A program made the position numbers and the translations under genes. Shown here one piece after another: positions 18,464 through 34,782 of a stretch of DNA of 64,000 nucleotides. This DNA comes from Amorphochlora amoebiformis (lineage: Eukaryota > Cercozoa > Chlorarachniophyceae): the NCBI GenBank assembly GCA_054601695.1, contig BAAHQB010000010.1:496001-560000 (forward strand), read 5' to 3'. How positions within the stretch are numbered: position 1 is the first letter of the stretch; the number at the start of each line of letters is the position of its first letter. The notes under the pieces are model-generated. The model had not been told where the DNA came from, did not search any database, and saw nothing but the letters and a program-made list of their open reading frames with translations.

Positions 18464-19281
18464 CTATTCGAAAGCCTGTAGTGTAGGTTTCATCAATTCA
18501 AACCGTTTAATTCTCGGGGGCTTTTGCAATCGCAGCATGCAAATGATCACCCAAACGAACAAGAATACGTACATCGCGAGCTTCAAGGCGTCTGACCGGA
18601 AAATATAAGAACTTGCCTCATTACACACATCTTGAAATTTCAATTGAAATACCAGATATAACCCACGTCTCAGAGTAGTTCTCGATGTTGATCATGTTGA
18701 TTACAACTGTAAGAAGGCAGATCTGCCGGATCCTCGCGACGCACGTACACGTCGCCGCGTTCGGCTTTTGGTAGTCGACGCACGTGTCACCAGTGGCGAA
18801 TCATATGTCACCATGAGTGACACAGGATTGATTGTGACATACCCACGGTCGCATCGCGTAGGAGAACCTCCGGAGATCCTGATTGGGGATATCGGAGAGT
18901 CTCCGGAGATAACCGCTTGACGGTCTCCTGGAAAACTTGGCGGCAGACAACCTCGCAGGGCTATGCCGCCAAGAAGAAGGAAAAGACGAAAGAGGATATC
19001 CGAGGCAAACAAAAAAAACACCTCTTACTAACATCTTATTGAATGTGAAATTGGCTAGAACGTCACGATCCTTCGGCTGACAGGATAATGCTGACCCTGC
19101 TTTGCTTAGTTTTCCGATGAGGTTAGACAGCTGCAGGCTATGGGATTCGCTAATAGGCAGGCTGTCTACGCGATCAATAGTACTTTGAAAATTCCTTCCA
19201 CCAAGATTCCAGAACACTTACATACACTCTGCTACACAGACAGCTGTAGATCAACACCTTAGAACCCAGCGCAGCTCTCAT
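18464..19281 (-). CDS. Small membrane protein, five exons, 142 codons, unknown
   Basis: Minus-strand exons: 19222-19281 (start MRAALGSKVLIYSCLCSRVY, donor TAT|gtaagtg), 19029-19130 (LSNLIGKLSKAGSALSCQPK ... FNKML, donor TTA|gtaagag), 18843-18927 (ETVKRLSPETLRYPQSGSPE ...), 18653-18706 (VINMINIENYSETWVIS) and 18464-18591 (ALKLAMYVFLFVWVIICMLR, a transmembrane helix, then a basic tail ending MKPTLQAFE and TAG). All phases match, and the introns are short (about 61-140 nt) with good pyrimidine tracts (tttttttgtttg; ctgccttcttacag). The upstream frame stays open to a strong acceptor at 19505, so exon 1 may be longer. Plus-strand frames also cross this region, notably an 88-codon open stretch over 18654-18920, so strand assignment is not certain. 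Confidence 0.47.
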
Positions 19282-19319
19282 TTTCCTCTGGAGACATCTA
19301 AAAATTGTTCTCGATTCAG

Positions 19320-20311
19320 GGACCTGCGGCGACATGTTCATGGCCACAGAGATCCTGACCAACCTCGAGGGCCAACTCACGCAGAATTCCAAATGCTCTT
19401 TTCCACCTCGCAATTCCAAGCGCCCTATCACGCCCATTGAGTTGAGTCGACCGAAAATCACCTCGTCCTCCGACACGAAAGTTATGACACCAATGCAGAG
19501 AGCTCTGGTTGAGGAAGAAGAGGGGCCCAGCGACGATGGGATGTCATCCGGTTATGATCCGCCACATGAGGCAAGCAACATTGGGATGGAGGCAAGATCC
19601 TGTGAGATATCCGAGAAGGAAAGGGATGGGAGAAGCTGGTTGCAGCTTGGGAGATTTCCGAAGATGTTGGCGGCAGGGGAAGGGAAGATCTGGGATGATG
19701 CAGGTGTGTACATCAGGATAGTGCATGAACACTTTGCTTGTGGATATGTTCTCGAGTTTACGACCCTTTGGAGCATGATTATTTTTGCCACTTATTCTCT
19801 CAGGGATTTGCGTTGACGCCAAGGACTACGAGCACGCCTCGGATATATCCCGAAGCATTCAGACTGCAGCCATCGCATTCATAACCGAGGTCGAAAGCCC
19901 CAGTACCAGAAGAGCTAACATTTTAGTCGGAGGAGGGTTTACGGTTAGGATGGAACTTTAGAAAGGTCTTGGGGTGCGATTAGTATTTGGGGTTTTGCAA
20001 TGGGTTTCCATATAAGTCTGGCGCTAGGGTGAAGGGTTCCAGTGTCGGGGCTCTTCACAATTTCAAATCCCGATTCCTCTCTCCATAATCTCCCTTCAAT
20101 CTCAATCTAACCGTTGTATTCATCCCTCAAGCTCTCAGAGCACCAGGCCAGCATGTTGCAAGCTGTCGGTGATCCCAATATCTCACCTGCGTCGAAAATC
20201 GAGAGGATAACCGCCGAGCGTATCACCCCAACGTCTGGAAAGCAATTCTTGGTGCGCTGGAAGCAGTCGCGTTCAATTTATGAGCCGACAGGTTGGAATT
20301 TGCGAATACAT
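19320..20311 (+). CDS. Nuclear-type protein exons ending in a chromodomain-like exon
   Basis: Three plus-strand exons. 19320-19703 follows ttctcgattcag and encodes a hydrophilic Ser/Pro/Glu-rich stretch ([15 protein letters not shown] ... [17 protein letters not shown]), leaving one base at GCAG|gtgtgt. 19804-19961 follows the strong tract cttattctctcag, needs that base and reads [20 protein letters not shown]; it is open to TAG at 19959. 20139-20311 follows catccctcaagctctcag and contains [20 protein letters not shown] then [15 protein letters not shown]. This has the chromodomain layout: a hydrophobic first strand, FLVRW.., then ..YEP..NL with Tyr in place of the usual Trp of WEP. The link from exon 2 to exon 3 needs a weak donor (ACCGAG|gtcgaa), so exon 3 could be a separate gene. 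Such domains bind methylated histone tails or occur in chromovirus integrases; no other retroelement part is seen here. Confidence 0.45.
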
Positions 20312-20356
20312 GTAAATATAACAATGTATTTCTAGTACTTATATACACACACGCAC

Positions 20357-21290
<934 letters not shown>

Positions 21291-21448
21291 TATACAGTGT
21301 GAGTTGTATGAGATGGTTACAATATACCTTCATTGACATACTCAACGGTGTATGATGTATCAGCGTGGATGTTGGGGGACATTGTATATCAAATGCAGAC
21401 ATTCATATAAATGGGCGAATATATAGTGACGTAGATTGTACATTCTAG

Positions 21449-21533
21449 GGTGGGTTTTGGAGGACTGTGTTGGGGATTGCTCGGCTCTTGATGAATATCG
21501 CGAGCGAACAAACAAAGCATCAGACTTTATTGG
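21449..21533 (+). CDS. Internal exon, amphipathic helix, unknown
   Basis: The acceptor tgtacattctag and donor TTATTGG|gtattt flank 85 nt. The frame reads GGFWRTVLGIARLLMNIASE then QTKHQTLL; it enters in phase 0 and leaves one base over. It suggests a mixed helical segment of a larger plus-strand protein. Neighbouring candidate exons at 23066-23114 and 23693-23756 are on the same strand, but the phases join only with an alternative frame of the next exon. Not recognised. Confidence 0.45.
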
Positions 21534-21621
21534 GTATTTTTGTTATTTGTGAACACATACACGCACACACATATGTATGTATAATATATATTATATATAT
21601 ATATATATTATATATATATTA

Positions 21622-21652
<31 letters not shown>

Positions 21653-21795
21653 GTGTTTGTACATACATATATCTTCATATATGTATGATATAACATAATA
21701 CATAGTTCTCATATTTTGCATACACAGAATCACACAAACACACACATACACACATAAGTATACAAATGTATATAATCACACACACACACTCACAA

Positions 21796-21847
<52 letters not shown>

Positions 21848-22123
21848 ACATGTACTCGTATATATATATATATATTTATATATATTCAAATAATGTATCA
21901 TATATATAATATATATATTTAAATATGTGTGTAAATATATATATATATATGTATATAATAAATAATACATATTATATATATATATATATGTATATATATG
22001 TACATATATATATATATGTATATATATGTATATATATATATATTATATAGATATATATGTGTGTGCTTGTGCGTGCGTGTGTGTGGGTATATTTTACAAA
22101 TTATATATGCATATATACATATG

Positions 22124-22164
<41 letters not shown>

Positions 22165-22166
<2 letters not shown>

Positions 22167-22300
22167 GCACACACTGCACATAACCCTGATACTATCTCAA
22201 AAACTACAACTAACCCTAATCCTATCTCACACATGCACCTAATCCTAATCATATCAGACACTGCAACACTAAACCTAATCCTATCTCACACGCTTATTAA
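22165..22300 (-). repeat. Degenerate telomere-like minisatellite
   Basis: Repeats of about 30-36 nt, each built as CTAACCCTAATCCTATCTCA plus ACAC-type filler, so CCCTAA steps are embedded in a longer unit. I see no coding potential. Confidence 0.6.
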
Positions 22301-22514
22301 ATATGTTTATAAACATACACAAATATGCATAGGATATTTAAACAAATATGTCACATATGCATAAATTACATTTATATATATATATATATACATATATATA
22401 ATATATATATATATATAAAGAGTGTTATGTTTATTATACTCTATGACATGTATATTTATAATATATATATATATATATATTATATACATATGTACATATA
22501 TATATATACATGTT

Positions 22515-22552
<38 letters not shown>

Positions 22553-22752
22553 GCATATACAAATGTGAATGTTTATAACCTTGGATAAAATATTTTTACA
22601 ACTATATATATATGTATTATATATATATATATATATATATATGTATGCATTTATGTGTGTGTATGTATATATGTATATATGTGTGTGTGTACATTTATAC
22701 GCATATATATCTATATGTATGTATATATATATTATATATGCAATGAATACAT

Positions 22753-22788
<36 letters not shown>

Positions 22789-22887
22789 GGATACAGTAAC
22801 TAATAGACATATATATATATATATATTATATATGTATATATATATATATATGTATTATATATATATGCATATATATATATATATATG

Positions 22888-22978
<91 letters not shown>

Positions 22979-22988
22979 CATATATATA

Positions 22989-23041
<53 letters not shown>

Positions 23042-23065
23042 CTTCTAAGCATAGTATACTTGTAG

Positions 23066-23286
23066 GACTCGAATCGTTCGGGAATACGAGGGCTATGGGC
23101 AGTATCCTGGGATGGTACTTTTTGAAAACTTTCTTTTTTCCTTTTTTTGGTTAATTAATTTATGAGCGTTAATTTATGAGCATTTTGGCGTAGGGAAGGT
23201 TAGACAAATATCCCTCATGATTAAGTATATATATATATATGTATATATATGTACATGTATATATATATATATATATATATCATACG

Positions 23287-23350
<64 letters not shown>

Positions 23351-23398
23351 CATATGCATATAGAACGAATGTTCACTTATATATATATAATATATACG

Positions 23399-23441
<43 letters not shown>

Positions 23442-23756
23442 AATATATGTATACATATATATATATATACATACATATATATATATATATTATATACATA
23501 TATATACACATATACACATTACACACATATTATAATGTGCGCATGCGCATGCACACACATGCATTATCTATATGTATCATCCATATGTATATTACAAATA
23601 ATATACGTGTATGCATGTATGTCCTAAGTGTATGCATATGTATCATGTATACACACATTATATGTAAAACAGATATGTATGTATGTCCGTAGGTTGTCGG
23701 GATAACGCTATCAGATGATGGAAATGTGAAAACAACACATTTAACTTTTAGTTCAT
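23066..23756 (+). CDS. Two candidate internal exons, unknown
   Basis: Exon 23066-23114 (acceptor atacttgtag, donor GGGATG|gtactt) reads [16 protein letters not shown] and leaves in phase 0. Exon 23693-23756 (acceptor tatgtccgtag, donor GTTCAT|gtaaac) enters in phase 0 and reads [20 protein letters not shown]. The first exon is open in all three frames, so the reading chosen is the one that joins in phase and has the most coding-like codons. No family is recognised. Confidence 0.35.
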
Positions 23757-23883
23757 GTAAACATATTTTATATGTTATCTTTTTTCGTATACTACACAGA
23801 TGTGTAAAAACGCAATATTATATGTATATATATATATAAAATATATATATATAATATATATATATATATATGTATATTATGTA

Positions 23884-24259
23884 TTGTTAGCGCAGGTGTA
23901 TGACCACAGAGGTAGATGGCATACTACTCGTAGTTCACAATGTGATTGACACCCATTTGGATTGTACCATTCAGATTTTGCTGGTAAGATTTCGATCCTG
24001 TTCAGATTTCGATCCTGTTTGGATTATGCCACTTAAAATATGCTGGTTGGATTTTGATTAACTTGCTTGGGACAAAGTGGATATGTGCACAAGTACTGGA
24101 ATCTTCCCGGAAAATTCCACCTTGTTATCTATCTACGGGTAGAACCAGTATTATCAGATGGAGCGATCTCAAGCGAACTCCAGCTTAGCTATGATTATGT
24201 TTCTTTGCTCCATCGATATCTACTTATCAAGCGTTCCCTCATGCTTGTATCGTTGCTTT

Positions 24260-24265
<6 letters not shown>
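23884..24265 (-). mobile_element. TA-inserted inverted-repeat element, copy 4 (reverse)
   Basis: Starts TTGTTAGCGCAGG and ends CTTTCAACAA between TA tracts. It aligns in reverse orientation with copies 1 and 6: 'aacttgcttgggacaaagtg' matches the inverse of copy 1, and 'tatgattatgtttctttgct' matches the inverse of copy 6. A tandem doublet 'agatttcgatcctgtt' lies near 23987-24020. It has lost the CRE palindrome. Confidence 0.65.
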
Positions 24266-24331
<66 letters not shown>

Positions 24332-24352
24332 TATATTATATATACATATATG

Positions 24353-24383
<31 letters not shown>

Positions 24384-24417
24384 GTATATGTATGTGTACG
24401 TATATTTACAACGTTAG

Positions 24418-24814
24418 ATCCTCTACGATATCCATTACTGTGACGGCATAGGAGAGCGCATCTCTCGTCTCACTCTCACGCAGTCCCTTCCAACCCGCAA
24501 CCATAACCCCGAGAGAAAACGTTCCAAATCCAAGCGCAAATCCCCCAAGACCAAGCGCAAATCCCCCAAGACCAAAATGGTTCCCCCCAAAATAGTAGCG
24601 AGATTTTTTCACATTTCAATCCCTCCCCTTCGCTCTAATCCCTTATCCTTCGACCAACCATGAGCACCACCCCTCCTGATCGGAATGCTTACCTCAGGCC
24701 AAGCCGCGAGGAATCCAACGCAAATTGCCGAAGCCTCAGTGGGGTGTAGAGCTTGTGTTTTCGTTCTCTTTGTTTCGAGTTGGTGGAAAGAAGGGATACG
24801 TGTTTTATCGGTGA
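24418..24814 (+). CDS. Lys/Arg/Ser-rich protein 3' end, two exons
   Basis: Exon 24418-24594 follows tttacaacgttag and reads ILYDIHYCDGIGERISRL, then a basic tract with a 24-nt tandem repeat (KRKSPKT twice), ending MVPPKI at ATA|gtagcg. Exon 24698-24814 follows a long pyrimidine-rich stretch and atgcttacctcag, enters in the same phase and ends with KPQWGVELVFSFSLF and KKGYVFYR, then TGA. The basic repeat suggests a nuclear or nucleic-acid-binding protein. The first donor is weak, and minus-strand frames over the same bases are also open, so the call is tentative. Confidence 0.38.
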
Positions 24815-24953
24815 GGGGGTAGGGAAGGAACTATTATTTATGTGTTTTTTTACTTATTGTTAGGGAAGATTGGATTTTTTTTTGGTGGATTATTGTTGTG
24901 CTTGTGTACGTAGCTTATGTAATAAATACATATCTATTGTTTATATGAACACA

Positions 24954-25035
<82 letters not shown>

Positions 25036-25181
25036 GTAGACATATATATATATTATATAATATATATAATATATATATATATATATTATATATATATATA
25101 TGTATGTATATATGAAAACGTATATTTTAGATTTATACATATACGCAATACACATATTCATGCATACGTATACACGTATAC

Positions 25182-25236
<55 letters not shown>

Positions 25237-25333
25237 ATATATATCTGTCATATATATATATATATATATATATATGTAAATATACTTCTGCTTAAATGTA
25301 TACATACATATATATATGTATATATATATTATA

Positions 25334-25380
<47 letters not shown>

Positions 25381-25381
25381 G

Positions 25382-25425
<44 letters not shown>

Positions 25426-25470
25426 GTATATTATACATACACATAAGTGTACAAACACACATGCACACAC

Positions 25471-25520
<50 letters not shown>

Positions 25521-25545
25521 AACACACACACACATATATATATAT

Positions 25546-25587
<42 letters not shown>

Positions 25588-25612
25588 GCGCACACATATG
25601 AATATATGTATA

Positions 25613-25648
<36 letters not shown>

Positions 25649-25680
25649 ATGTATATGCATGTATAAGGTACACACACATA

Positions 25681-25719
<39 letters not shown>

Positions 25720-25727
25720 TATTCTAG

Positions 25728-25788
25728 GGATTCGACGCTAGAGTTCTTATGGTGTTTATCGGAATGCTTGCCTGGGTGGATTCAATAT
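25728..25788 (+). CDS. Internal exon, transmembrane segment, unknown
   Basis: The acceptor atatattctag and donor TCAATAT|gtattt flank 61 nt inside pure TA repeat. The frame reads [20 protein letters not shown], one hydrophobic helix with charged ends. It enters in phase 0 and leaves one base over. The next clear plus-strand coding segment is the terminal exon at 26317, whose phase does not match directly, so at least one exon is missing between them. Confidence 0.5.
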
Positions 25789-25947
25789 GTATTTATGTAC
25801 ACACAAACAAATACATATATATATATACATATACAAACATATATATATATATATATTTTCATATATTATATATAAATATATATATATATATATAGATATA
25901 TGTATACACACACACATATATATATGTATATATATATGCGTATCATA

Positions 25948-26018
<71 letters not shown>

Positions 26019-26316
26019 CTTTGTTGATATATATATTTAGAATTATATGCGTATGCATATATATACATTTATACATATATATATTTATAATGTATATATA
26101 CATATATATATATATATGTGCGTACAGATAGATAGATATTTACATATTTAAATGTATATTATATTATACATATGTATGTATGTATTTATATATTTAAATA
26201 TTATATATATATATATATATATATATCATATATATATATGTACAACTATAACATATAAACAATTTTAATAGTACACACATATGTCTACACATTCACCCAA
26301 ATTCAACCTTTTACAG

Positions 26317-26413
26317 GACAAAATTCATCGCCCACATAAACGAGAAGATATCCGACAGTGACATCAAGATGCTATCGAAGGCCGCCAAGAACAACATAAA
26401 GTTCATCCGGTGA
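26317..26413 (+). CDS. Terminal exon, helical Lys-rich C-terminus, unknown
   Basis: After caaccttttacag the phase-2 frame reads TKFIAHINEKISDSDIKMLS then KAAKNNIKFIR and stops at TGA (26411-26413). Third codon positions are mostly C or G, unlike the surrounding AT repeats, and both other frames stop early. It is the end of a plus-strand gene, perhaps the one with the membrane exon at 25728. Not recognised. Confidence 0.57.
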
Positions 26414-26477
26414 TAGTTAAGACATTAAATCTAAACAAACTCTACAAACATAAATCACCCCAGCCATAATGTGACAG

Positions 26478-26555
26478 GCCCTGGAGTCACGTTCTGCCTG
26501 TTTTGGGCTTTCAGGATTGATTGTTTTCGTGGCGATATACAATATACATATAAAT
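26478..26555 (+). CDS. Possible internal exon, hydrophobic, unknown
   Basis: The acceptor cataatgtgacag and donor AAT|gtatac flank 26 codons, ALESRSACFGLSGLIVFVAI then YNIHIN, phase 0/0. It would be a membrane segment. A minus-strand frame over the same bases is also open. Weak. Confidence 0.28.
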
Positions 26556-26557
26556 GT

Positions 26558-26601
<44 letters not shown>

Positions 26602-26634
26602 GTTTATCATTAAAACATATGCATATACGGTCAG

Positions 26635-28959
<2,325 letters not shown>

Positions 28960-29058
28960 GTATCATATAATATATATGTATATATATATGTATATATATA
29001 TATATGTGTATATATGTAAATGTATATGTAGAAATATACATTATGTACACATGAACAT

Positions 29059-29106
<48 letters not shown>

Positions 29107-29215
29107 CGTATATTTAAATACATATATTATATATATATATATGTGTGTGTATATATATATGTATGTATATATTATATTTCTATGCATATATATATATATA
29201 TATATATATAAATAT

Positions 29216-29254
<39 letters not shown>

Positions 29255-29289
29255 ATATATACACACACACACATACAGATATATCATAT

Positions 29290-29382
29290 CATATTATTGA
29301 CCATGTATATGCATACGGATTTGCTTTACATACCATGGTACATAATACTACTGTACATACACATTTCGATATTCAGATATAT

Positions 29383-29431
<49 letters not shown>

Positions 29432-29475
29432 TATAATATGTATATGTATGATGTACATGTAGGTATATCGGTACA

Positions 29476-29524
<49 letters not shown>

Positions 29525-29597
29525 GTATACATGTGGTATATATATGTATATTATATATCTATATATATCTACATGTATATATATTTATATATATATG

Positions 29598-29637
<40 letters not shown>

Positions 29638-29680
29638 GTATAAACTGCATGTATCCATTTATATTATTTATGCATATATA

Positions 29681-29711
<31 letters not shown>

Positions 29712-29841
29712 ATATATGTATATAATATATATATGTATATAATATATATAATATATATATATACATATAATATTATATATATTGCTTTTTATACTACGGT
29801 ACATAATACTACAGTACATACACATTTCAATATTCATACAG

Positions 29842-29890
<49 letters not shown>

Positions 29891-29947
29891 TATATATATA
29901 TTTCTATATATATATATGTATGATGTGTATGTAGGTATATCGATACA

Positions 29948-30026
<79 letters not shown>

Positions 30027-30083
30027 GTATATATATGGTAAAAATATATTATATATCTATATATCCATGTAGATATATATATG

Positions 30084-30124
<41 letters not shown>

Positions 30125-30161
30125 TTACACTATAAATATATATATATATATATATTAATAT

Positions 30162-30210
<49 letters not shown>

Positions 30211-30270
30211 ACGTGTAAATTTCATGTATCCATTTATATTATTTTCGCATGTATATAATATATATATATA
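29290..30270 (+). repeat. Diverged tandem duplication, unit about 0.5 kb
   Basis: Landmarks recur in order: 'acataatactactgtacata' at about 29340 and with one change at about 29802; 'gtatgatgtacatgtaggta' at about 29446 and its variant at about 29918; 'catgtatccatttatattat' at about 29648 and 30223. Sequence between is TA repeat of different length. I see no convincing exon in either unit. Confidence 0.65.
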
Positions 30271-30276
30271 TACATA

Positions 30277-30323
<47 letters not shown>

Positions 30324-30547
30324 ACACACACATATAACATACATAGTATAAATATATATTTATTTATATATCTATATATATATATATATAAAATATATAT
30401 ATATATATATATATAAAGATATTTCTATATATATATATAATATTCGCATACATGTAATATACATAACGTATATATCTATATACCTATCCGTCTACATATA
30501 TGTATATATGTATATTTATTAAAATATTCATGTATATCTATCTGTCT

Positions 30548-30601
<54 letters not shown>

Positions 30602-30609
30602 CACACATT

Positions 30610-30645
<36 letters not shown>

Positions 30646-30761
30646 AACATACTTATGTACATATATATATGTATTTTATGTATATATATATATATACATA
30701 TATGATGTATATATTTATGTATATATATATATACTCACACACACATATATATACATATATA

Positions 30762-30801
<40 letters not shown>

Positions 30802-30836
30802 TGTAAATATTACGATATATTTATGTATCAAATTAG

Positions 30837-30993
30837 GACCTGTGTGAACCGGACATCTCTTCCGATAACTTCAAAGTATGCACACACATTCATATATTTA
30901 TATGAATACTATATTACATCTGCATTTATGTATTATATATATTATATATATATATATATATATAATATATATATATACACATATTATATATAT

Positions 30994-31082
<89 letters not shown>

Positions 31083-31181
31083 ATGTATATACATCCACAT
31101 GCATATAGTATATAATTTGTAAATATATACATATATATATACACACACACATATATATATATATGTATATATTGACATATA

Positions 31182-31212
<31 letters not shown>

Positions 31213-31534
31213 ATATGTAATATATATATATATATATACATATGTATATATGATACTCTTAGGATCGATACACACTGCCATACCGATGGGGGATTATGTG
31301 TTTGGATGAAGGTACATACATATCCACACATACACATATATGTACACACACATATATATATATATATTATATGTATATATAAATATATATTTGTTCGTAT
31401 ATATTATGAACATATTATATATATTACAATACATATATCTATATTATATATATAAATATATATATTATATATATATATATAATATATATATATATATATA
31501 GATATAATTAAAAAACCAACCATAATGTGGATAC

Positions 31535-31573
<39 letters not shown>

Positions 31574-31650
31574 CACACATATATACATATATATATACAT
31601 ATTATACATATTACATATGCATTAAAACGCACACACATAATCACACACAA

Positions 31651-31686
<36 letters not shown>

Positions 31687-31723
31687 TGCCTTAATTAGTA
31701 AAAAAAATATACATGTACATACG

Positions 31724-31780
<57 letters not shown>

Positions 31781-31853
31781 TCTATATATACACACACACT
31801 ATACATATATATATATATATGCGTATTAATATATATGTACATATTTATATATT

Positions 31854-31903
<50 letters not shown>

Positions 31904-32034
31904 CCTATACATATAGATGCATATATATATATATATATATATATATTTATTTACGTATATTTATACATGTGAAAAATATAAATAAGTCCATATGCATATA
32001 TACATATAAACACGTATGCACACATATATACATG

Positions 32035-32077
<43 letters not shown>

Positions 32078-32102
32078 GTATATATATATATATATATAAT
32101 AT

Positions 32103-32155
<53 letters not shown>

Positions 32156-32314
32156 GTATACCTGCGTATACATGGTAGGCTATCCGAGATTCCCATCCTG
32201 TTCTTCCGGGTGTTTTCCAGGCATATTGCGAGAAGGTCCTTCAGGGGATTGGAAAGGTATGTATATACATATATAAATTATTATATTTATTAAAATATGT
32301 ACGTGTATATACAC

Positions 32315-32352
<38 letters not shown>

Positions 32353-32353
32353 A

Positions 32354-32422
<69 letters not shown>

Positions 32423-32516
32423 GATGCACATATATATATATATATATGATGCACTTGTGTATATATAAATGTATATATTATACATTTATATATATATATA
32501 TATACATATACAAATA

Positions 32517-32567
<51 letters not shown>

Positions 32568-32570
32568 GTG

Positions 32571-32611
<41 letters not shown>

Positions 32612-32769
32612 TATATATGTTGTGTATATGCACACACACACACATATACACATACATATATATATATATATATAAATATATAATAGTATATATTTATTGG
32701 AGATTCACGGTATTATTTATATACCTTGTTTCTTTAGATAAAATTGAATTCGGATTGATGATTACCTGA
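30837..32769 (+). CDS. Gene 3' end, four phase-matched exons, unknown protein
   Basis: Exons: 30837-30875 ([13 protein letters not shown], donor CAAA|gtatgc), 31263-31311 ([16 protein letters not shown], donor GAAG|gtacat), 32221-32256 ([11 protein letters not shown], acceptor gggtgttttccag, donor AAAG|gtatgt) and 32738-32769 (KIEFGLMIT then TGA, acceptor cttgtttctttag). Phases are 0>0, 1>1 and 1>1, so the four join into one frame ending ...[17 protein letters not shown] and the tail. Splice signals are among the best in the window. The C-terminus is mixed and globular-looking, with conserved-looking Trp and Gly positions, but I cannot name the family. Introns are TA repeat of 0.4-0.9 kb. Confidence 0.6.
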
Positions 32770-32803
32770 ATGTAGATGTTCATATACATATATGAACATA
32801 TAT

Positions 32804-32845
<42 letters not shown>

Positions 32846-33051
32846 TTATCTATATATACTCATATATATACACATATAATATATATATATATATATACAT
32901 ATATGTACGTATGTATATATACATATATACACGAATGTATATATACATATATACACGAAAAAAAAGGGATACATATATTTATATGTATGCATATATATAT
33001 GTATATATATATATATACATATGTACATACAATATATATATATATATATAT

Positions 33052-33085
<34 letters not shown>

Positions 33086-33132
33086 GTACATGCATGCATG
33101 CATGTGTGTGTACATATATGTGTGTGTATATA

Positions 33133-33183
<51 letters not shown>

Positions 33184-33267
33184 GTATATATAATCATATA
33201 TATATATATATTCTCGTATTTCTTGAATACATGTATTCTTTCCATATTTAGTTGTCTACAGTATACA

Positions 33268-33303
<36 letters not shown>

Positions 33304-33352
33304 CATGTATATATGTATATTATATGAATATGTATGAATATGTTTTAGTTTC

Positions 33353-33448
33353 TTAAAATGCTCCCCAAGTTTGTGAAAATCGATTGAATAATTCGTTCTT
33401 ATCCCCAAGGTTCCTAAAGGTTCCGATGAGATCTTGTTGGACGCGTTT
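33353..33448 (-). CDS. Terminal exon, unknown
   Basis: After cacccttcaagctgcag the minus-strand frame reads KRVQQDLIGTFRNLGDKNEL then FNRFSQTWGAF and TAA (33353-33355). The composition is amphipathic and helical. Candidate upstream exons on the same strand are 33793-33844 (ILYINNMRVIQPTTHAQ, donor CCAAG|gtaaaa) and the 18-nt microexon at 35524-35541; the junction into this exon does not keep phase unless a later acceptor is used. Not recognised. Confidence 0.48.
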   Translation of the reverse strand, partial: KRVQQDLIGTFRNLGDKNELFNRFSQTWGAF

Positions 33449-33792
33449 CTGCAGCTTGAAGGGTGACGTTATATATATATATGTATGTATATATGTATAT
33501 ATATAGAGAGAGAGAGGGAGAGGGAGATGTGTAGAATGTGTTTTTATACTTTGGTTTAGTTGTTGCATATTGTGAACATAAATCAGATGTAATATTTAGA
33601 CGTACACGAAGGTTTTATAAAATCTTATTTATCTGTGTTTTGATATATTTATTATCTACGAAAGAAAACACATGCGTTGTATATATGCAATAGAGAAAAT
33701 ATATGCGTTGGACACATGGAAAGCAAATAAGCTACACGCTTTCATTTCATCATGTACAGAATACACTGAATACCATGCAGGGTTAATTTTAC

Positions 33793-33844
33793 CTTGGGCA
33801 TGAGTAGTTGGTTGTATCACACGCATATTATTGATGTACAATAT
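33793..33844 (-). CDS. Possible internal exon, unknown
   Basis: The acceptor atatttgacag and donor GCCCAAG|gtaaaa flank 52 nt reading ILYINNMRVIQPTTHAQ in phase 0, leaving one base. Only this frame is open. It sits in AT-rich unique sequence between two stronger minus-strand candidates. Confidence 0.32.
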
Positions 33845-33996
33845 CTGTCAAATATATTTGTTTTCTATATATACATTCATATATATTTTTGTACATATAA
33901 TATACATAGTATATACACTCTTTTAAATATATATATATATATATATATATATACTATTTGTTGCATATATATATATATATACACATACATATATTG

Positions 33997-34030
<34 letters not shown>

Positions 34031-34082
34031 GTATATATCTATATATATACATATATGTTAAAAAAAACACTATCTTTCCCAG

Positions 34083-34155
34083 GTTAACTGACTCCGTGTT
34101 CCTCCTAGAGCATAAGCATGCAATTCGCGACCCTGACGGAGAGGTCATCATATAA
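34083..34155 (+). CDS. Terminal exon, unknown
   Basis: A strong acceptor (actatctttcccag) precedes a phase-2 frame LTDSVFLLEHKHAIRDPDGE then VII and TAA. Codons are well mixed and GC-rich at third positions. It is followed by about 200 bp of AT-rich unique sequence that looks like 3' UTR. It is the end of a plus-strand gene whose upstream exons I could not place. Not recognised. Confidence 0.55.
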
Positions 34156-34366
34156 TTAGCTTAGTTTGACCTCCGTAAAACAATTTAACAAAATTCAACT
34201 CGACTGACCCCACTGATTATTTTCGTTCCTTTGCCTGTAGAGTTTTGAATCTAATATGATTTTTACCTAATTTTACCATCTGTCACATGGAAGGTAACCA
34301 CTCTGTGTGATATCCTAAACTACGACTCTCCGGTGTCTATACAGATCAAGGTTTCTATGTTCTGTG

Positions 34367-34409
<43 letters not shown>

Positions 34410-34570
34410 GTGTATATGTATGTGTGTGTGTGTGTGTGTATCCTACATGATATGATGTTATACACACACGCAACTTCATACATGTACATAAACGTGCGTA
34501 TGTTTATAATATATGCAAATGTTATACATACATACATACAGTACACACATATAATATACATACATACATA

Positions 34571-34602
<32 letters not shown>

Positions 34603-34782
34603 GTGTACCTAAAATTTATATATATATATATATTATATGTATATATGTACATAGTAAATATTTCGTATGTATAAATAATATGCATCTCCATGCACATAAA
34701 AGTGTGTATGCTTTATTAGGACATTAGATGTAATATAATGAGTTTATCACACATGTACATAATGGTGCGCATACTTAATTAG

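Noticed and set aside
19239-19340. LKIVLDSG resembling a retroviral-type aspartic protease active site
   Set aside because: The following sequence lacks the flap and second conserved motif, and no gag, RT or integrase is nearby.
19859-19921. Minus-strand signal-peptide-like [19 protein letters not shown]
   Set aside because: It is antisense to the plus exon 19804-19961 and stops after 20 codons with no good donor.
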